Notes under the pieces: generated by a model
What the model saw: the letters and a program-made list of their open reading frames with translations, nothing else
Databases searched by the model: none
Told to the model about the DNA's origin: nothing
Assembly (NCBI GenBank): GCA_947483545.1
Contig: CANKNP010000076.1
Span: 1-16,779 of the forward strand
Direction: 5' to 3'
DNA length: 16,779 nt
Origin: Deltaproteobacteria bacterium
GTDB taxonomy: Bacteria > Myxococcota > UBA796 > SXON01
Shown: piece by piece, positions 14,483 to 16,779 of the stretch
Layout: every line of letters starts with the position of its first letter
Position numbering within the stretch: the stretch's first letter is position 1
Translations under genes and position numbers: made by a program

Positions 14483-16231
14483 TCAGCCCACCCGCAACCG
14501 CCACGCCGCAACATGTTCGCCATCCGGCGCATGGAGCGCGAACACCGAGGAGAACGCGAGGATCGCAGCCCCGTCCGTGATGCGCGCCTCCGTCCCGGTC
14601 GGTCCGACGGCCCAGCCCTCTGCGTGGATGGCACGTACGATCAATTCGTCGTGCCGAAGGCCGACCCAGAGCCGCCGCGGACCGCCGACGCGTGCCATCG
14701 CGCTGCCGCGGATCGTGAGCAGCGACGCGGACTGCCACGCGAGCCAGTCGTCGGCCTCGCCGATGGCGAAGACCGGGATCTCGCCAGCATCTTCGGTGCG
14801 AATCGGCAAGTCGAGCGCCGGATCGGGCTCCACATCCATCGCCTGATAGGCGGCCGTGAGGTGCGCGCGGAACAGCTCGTCGAAGATGTGCCCAACGGGG
14901 TTGGAGAACTCGTCGCCGTACCACCAGAACCAGTCGCTGCCCTCGGCGGCGTAGAGGTGAAGGCGCGCGGCCTCGGGGCGACCGACCCGGTCCCAGGTGC
15001 GGCGGGCGGCGGCGAGCAAGCGCCAGGCGGCGCGGTCCTCCTCGTGGCCGATCCAGATCTTGAAATCCGCGTGGATCCACGAGCCGGTGTGGAGCTGGTC
15101 GATCCCGCGGGCTGGGGTGTCGCGCACAAAGTCCCCCACGGTGCTCGTGTGGCGGGAGGTGAGCAGCGCGGTCAGGAACGCCTCGCCGGCGTCCTCGTAG
15201 TGCTCCCAGGGGTTCTCCCCGTCGAGGGCGAGCAGGGCGGGGCGGTTGCCGGCGCGGCGGATCAGATCGACCGCGGCGCGCTCGCCGGGCCATCCCTGGT
15301 AGGTGAAGCCGACGCGGTCGGAGAGGGCGTGGTCGCGGAAGACCAGCGTCGCGTTCTCAAACCGGGCCGGGCGGCTGGGGTCCGCGTTTGGGTCGGAGCG
15401 GGCGAGCACCTCCTCGTCGCTGGCGATCCAGTCAAAGCCGAGCGCTGCGGCCATGCGGACGACCTCGGGGCTGACGGACCCCTCGGACGGCCAAAGCCCG
15501 ATGACGGGAGCGCCGATCCAGGCCGAAACCCGGGCTTTGCCCTGCCGGAGCTGATCTTCAGCGTCTTCGGGAAAGGCGAAGCCCGGGTCTGGAACGCCCG
15601 GCAGGCAGCGATCCGCGTGTGCGGTGTTCACCAGCAGCGGAAGGATGGGGTGGAACCAGGGGGATGCGCTCACCTCGGGCAACCCCTGGTACAAGGCACG
15701 TAGTTCCCGAAGGATCTCGCGTTGGATGGCCACGACGGCGTCGAGATCCACCTGGGTGAACCCCGTGCCTTGGAGCCGGAAGCGCGCGAGGATCGGGTGG
15801 TCGGTGAGCGCCGAGAAGCCGAACCAGGCGAGCTCACCCCAGACGATGCGGTCGAGCAGCTCGGGCTCGGAGAGCGAGGCAGCAGGCCGCTCCACGAGCC
15901 GGGCGAAGGCCGGGAACCAGGCGAGACGACGGGGGCTGCCGAGGGTGGCCTCGTCGGCGAGCTGCAGGCGCTGCTCCGCGGAGAGGCTCGCGAAGGGGAT
16001 GTGCAGGAGTCGGAAGGCCGGGTCCATGCCGCCCGCCGCGTAGTGATCGAGCTGGTCGAGGAGCGAAGGAACGAGGTTGATCGTGGCTCGCGCGCCGGTG
16101 CGGTGCAGCAGCCAGGGCACATCGCGGTAGCCCCGGAGCGCGTGCTTGCGGACCCAGGGCAACACCGGCTCGCCGGTCGCGGGGTGCCGGTAGTCCGGCT
16201 GGTGCATGTGGAGGAGGAGAGGGAGAGTCAT
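14483..16231 (-). CDS. Glycoside hydrolase family 57 (amylase/amylopullulanase-like)
   Basis: The 582-residue protein is a GH57 retaining alpha-glucanase. Conserved region 1 is HMHQPDY (8-14), region 2 SPWFHPILPLL (190-200), region 3 GLWPSEGSVS with nucleophile Glu250, and region 4 LALDGENPWE with acid/base Asp337. Downstream GSWIHADFKIWIG (383-395) and GSDWFWWYGDEF (431-442) are typical of the amylopullulanase-like subgroup. No signal peptide is seen, so it likely acts on storage or linear alpha-glucans in the cytoplasm. The ATG at 16231 overlaps the stop of the upstream gene (ATGA), and the family homology starts there; the longer open frame upstream is a shadow of that gene. The C-terminal 80 residues are a beta-rich accessory region. 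Substrate preference is inferred only from the family. Confidence 0.95.
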   Translation of the reverse strand: MTLPLLLHMHQPDYRHPATGEPVLPWVRKHALRGYRDVPWLLHRTGARATINLVPSLLDQLDHYAAGGMDPAFRLLHIPFASLSAEQRLQLADEATLGSPRRLAWFPAFARLVERPAASLSEPELLDRIVWGELAWFGFSALTDHPILARFRLQGTGFTQVDLDAVVAIQREILRELRALYQGLPEVSASPWFHPILPLLVNTAHADRCLPGVPDPGFAFPEDAEDQLRQGKARVSAWIGAPVIGLWPSEGSVSPEVVRMAAALGFDWIASDEEVLARSDPNADPSRPARFENATLVFRDHALSDRVGFTYQGWPGERAAVDLIRRAGNRPALLALDGENPWEHYEDAGEAFLTALLTSRHTSTVGDFVRDTPARGIDQLHTGSWIHADFKIWIGHEEDRAAWRLLAAARRTWDRVGRPEAARLHLYAAEGSDWFWWYGDEFSNPVGHIFDELFRAHLTAAYQAMDVEPDPALDLPIRTEDAGEIPVFAIGEADDWLAWQSASLLTIRGSAMARVGGPRRLWVGLRHDELIVRAIHAEGWAVGPTGTEARITDGAAILAFSSVFALHAPDGEHVAAWRLRVG

Positions 16232-16779
16232 GCGAACCGCCGGGCGATGGCCCTGGCAGGCTGGCGGGGGTCTGGGGCGGCGATGGTCAGGGAGATCGCG
16301 GACGTGACCCGACCCTCGGCGACGAGGCGGGCGGCCTCGTGGTCGCCGTCCTCGGGGGCATCGCAGAGCACGAGGCCCGGGCCGGTGAGACCCAGGAGGA
16401 TGGCGGCTTCTGCGAGGGGGGCGCCGGGGATGGTGTAGATGAAGTGGACGCGGGGTGCCTTCTCGGGGCCGTTGGCGCGGAGGGCTTCCAGATAACGGTG
16501 GTCCGCCTGGGCGCAATTCTCCTCGCTGGTCAAGACCACGGCGGTGGTGGCCGGGTCGTCTGGGTAGAGGTCGCGGAGCCGCGCCAGGGCGAGGATGCCG
16601 GCGCGGACAAAGGTGTCCGAACGCCCCAAGTTGACGGCGACAGTGCCATCCGGGAGGCGCGGCAGGTCGGTGACGGGGATGGTGTCGGCCTCTACGAGGA
16701 TGTCGGGGGAGGGGGCGGACCCGACGGGGACTGAAGCGGCGTTCTGCTGGGGAGGTGACCCTGTGGCGGGAGGGAGCGA
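16228..16779 (-). CDS. Beta-ketoacyl-synthase-like protein (Ketoacyl-synt_2 type), 5' end beyond window
   Basis: The frame is open from the right edge to the stop at 16228 (183 codons visible), so the true start may lie outside. The segment from GRSDTFVRAGILALARL through VVLTSEENCAQADHRYLEAL and HFIYTIPGAPLAEAAILLGLTGPGLVL matches the N-terminal ketoacyl-synthase-like domain (PF13723 type) that accompanies aryl-polyene and related lipid-like pathways. The usual active-site CSS motif is not seen, and the protein ends soon after the half-domain, so it is likely non-catalytic. An in-frame TTG at 16629 is the only ordinary start codon in the window. The Pro/Ser-rich residues at the edge may be linker or non-coding. 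It overlaps the GH57 start by ATGA, implying co-translation. Confidence 0.7.
   Translation of the reverse strand, partial: SLPPATGSPPQQNAASVPVGSAPSPDILVEADTIPVTDLPRLPDGTVAVNLGRSDTFVRAGILALARLRDLYPDDPATTAVVLTSEENCAQADHRYLEALRANGPEKAPRVHFIYTIPGAPLAEAAILLGLTGPGLVLCDAPEDGDHEAARLVAEGRVTSAISLTIAAPDPRQPARAIARRFA

Noticed and set aside
14036..15703. 555-codon plus-strand frame across the Uma2 and GH57 genes
   Set aside because: It is antisense to two well-supported genes and reads as low-complexity Arg/Gly/Val sequence without motifs.
16232..16516. 95-codon upstream extension of the GH57 frame
   Set aside because: It is Pro/Arg/His-rich shadow of the overlapping KS-like gene, and GH57 region 1 begins at the ATG at 16231.

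Overview
The window is GC-rich bacterial chromosome. Its character suggests a member of the Myxococcota or a related 'deltaproteobacterial' lineage. The clues are two lipoproteins with Asp/Thr-rich (DT-repeat) linkers after the lipobox, a GspE/PilB ATPase carrying an N-terminal cyclic-nucleotide-binding-like domain, a ClpS adaptor, an Uma2 nuclease and a GH57 glycosidase. This placement is inference from gene style, not from a marker phylogeny. I saw no phage, plasmid, transposase, CRISPR, tRNA or rRNA genes, so it reads mostly as ordinary core and lineage-specific chromosome.

Layout, left to right. A 36-bp palindromic tandem repeat (1-96, cut by the window edge) lies just before enolase (eno, +). 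Next come a small DT-rich lipoprotein (+) and a B12-binding-domain radical SAM protein (+). A 310-bp gap follows, holding a large REP/MITE-like inverted element. The GspE/PilB-type ATPase (+) then runs convergently into clpS (-), with 3 nt between stop codons. A complex intergenic region (heptamer repeats, G-quadruplex motif, hairpin) precedes a beta-propeller-like lipoprotein (+). Its end overlaps a small minus-strand membrane-protein ORF coupled to a tandem two-domain HCCA-isomerase/DsbA-like protein (-). Divergent from that is a glucosaminidase-domain protein (+), then a 131-nt structured leader and an APC-type permease (+). The permease converges, again with a 3-nt gap, on a minus-strand block: an exported M3 oligoendopeptidase, an Uma2 nuclease, a GH57 hydrolase and a ketoacyl-synthase-like protein cut by the right edge. 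The last two overlap by ATGA.

Functionally the genes are a mixture: glycolysis, N-end-rule proteolysis, cell-wall hydrolysis, polysaccharide breakdown, transport and an orphan type II secretion/type IV pilus ATPase. No single pathway links them. The only close couplings are two ATGA overlaps (HCCA-like protein/small membrane protein; KS-like protein/GH57).

The most interesting signals are non-coding. First, a repeated promoter-start arrangement (TA-rich hexamer, then 5-7 nt of mostly C, then ATG, no Shine-Dalgarno) in front of four genes predicts leaderless mRNAs. Second, two four-unit arrays of a degenerate heptamer, every unit fitting GGCYKKA, lie about 1.1 kb apart on either side of one lipoprotein gene. 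Third, there is a REP-like palindrome, and fourth, a multi-stem leader RNA before the permease. No clearly new multi-gene system is visible.
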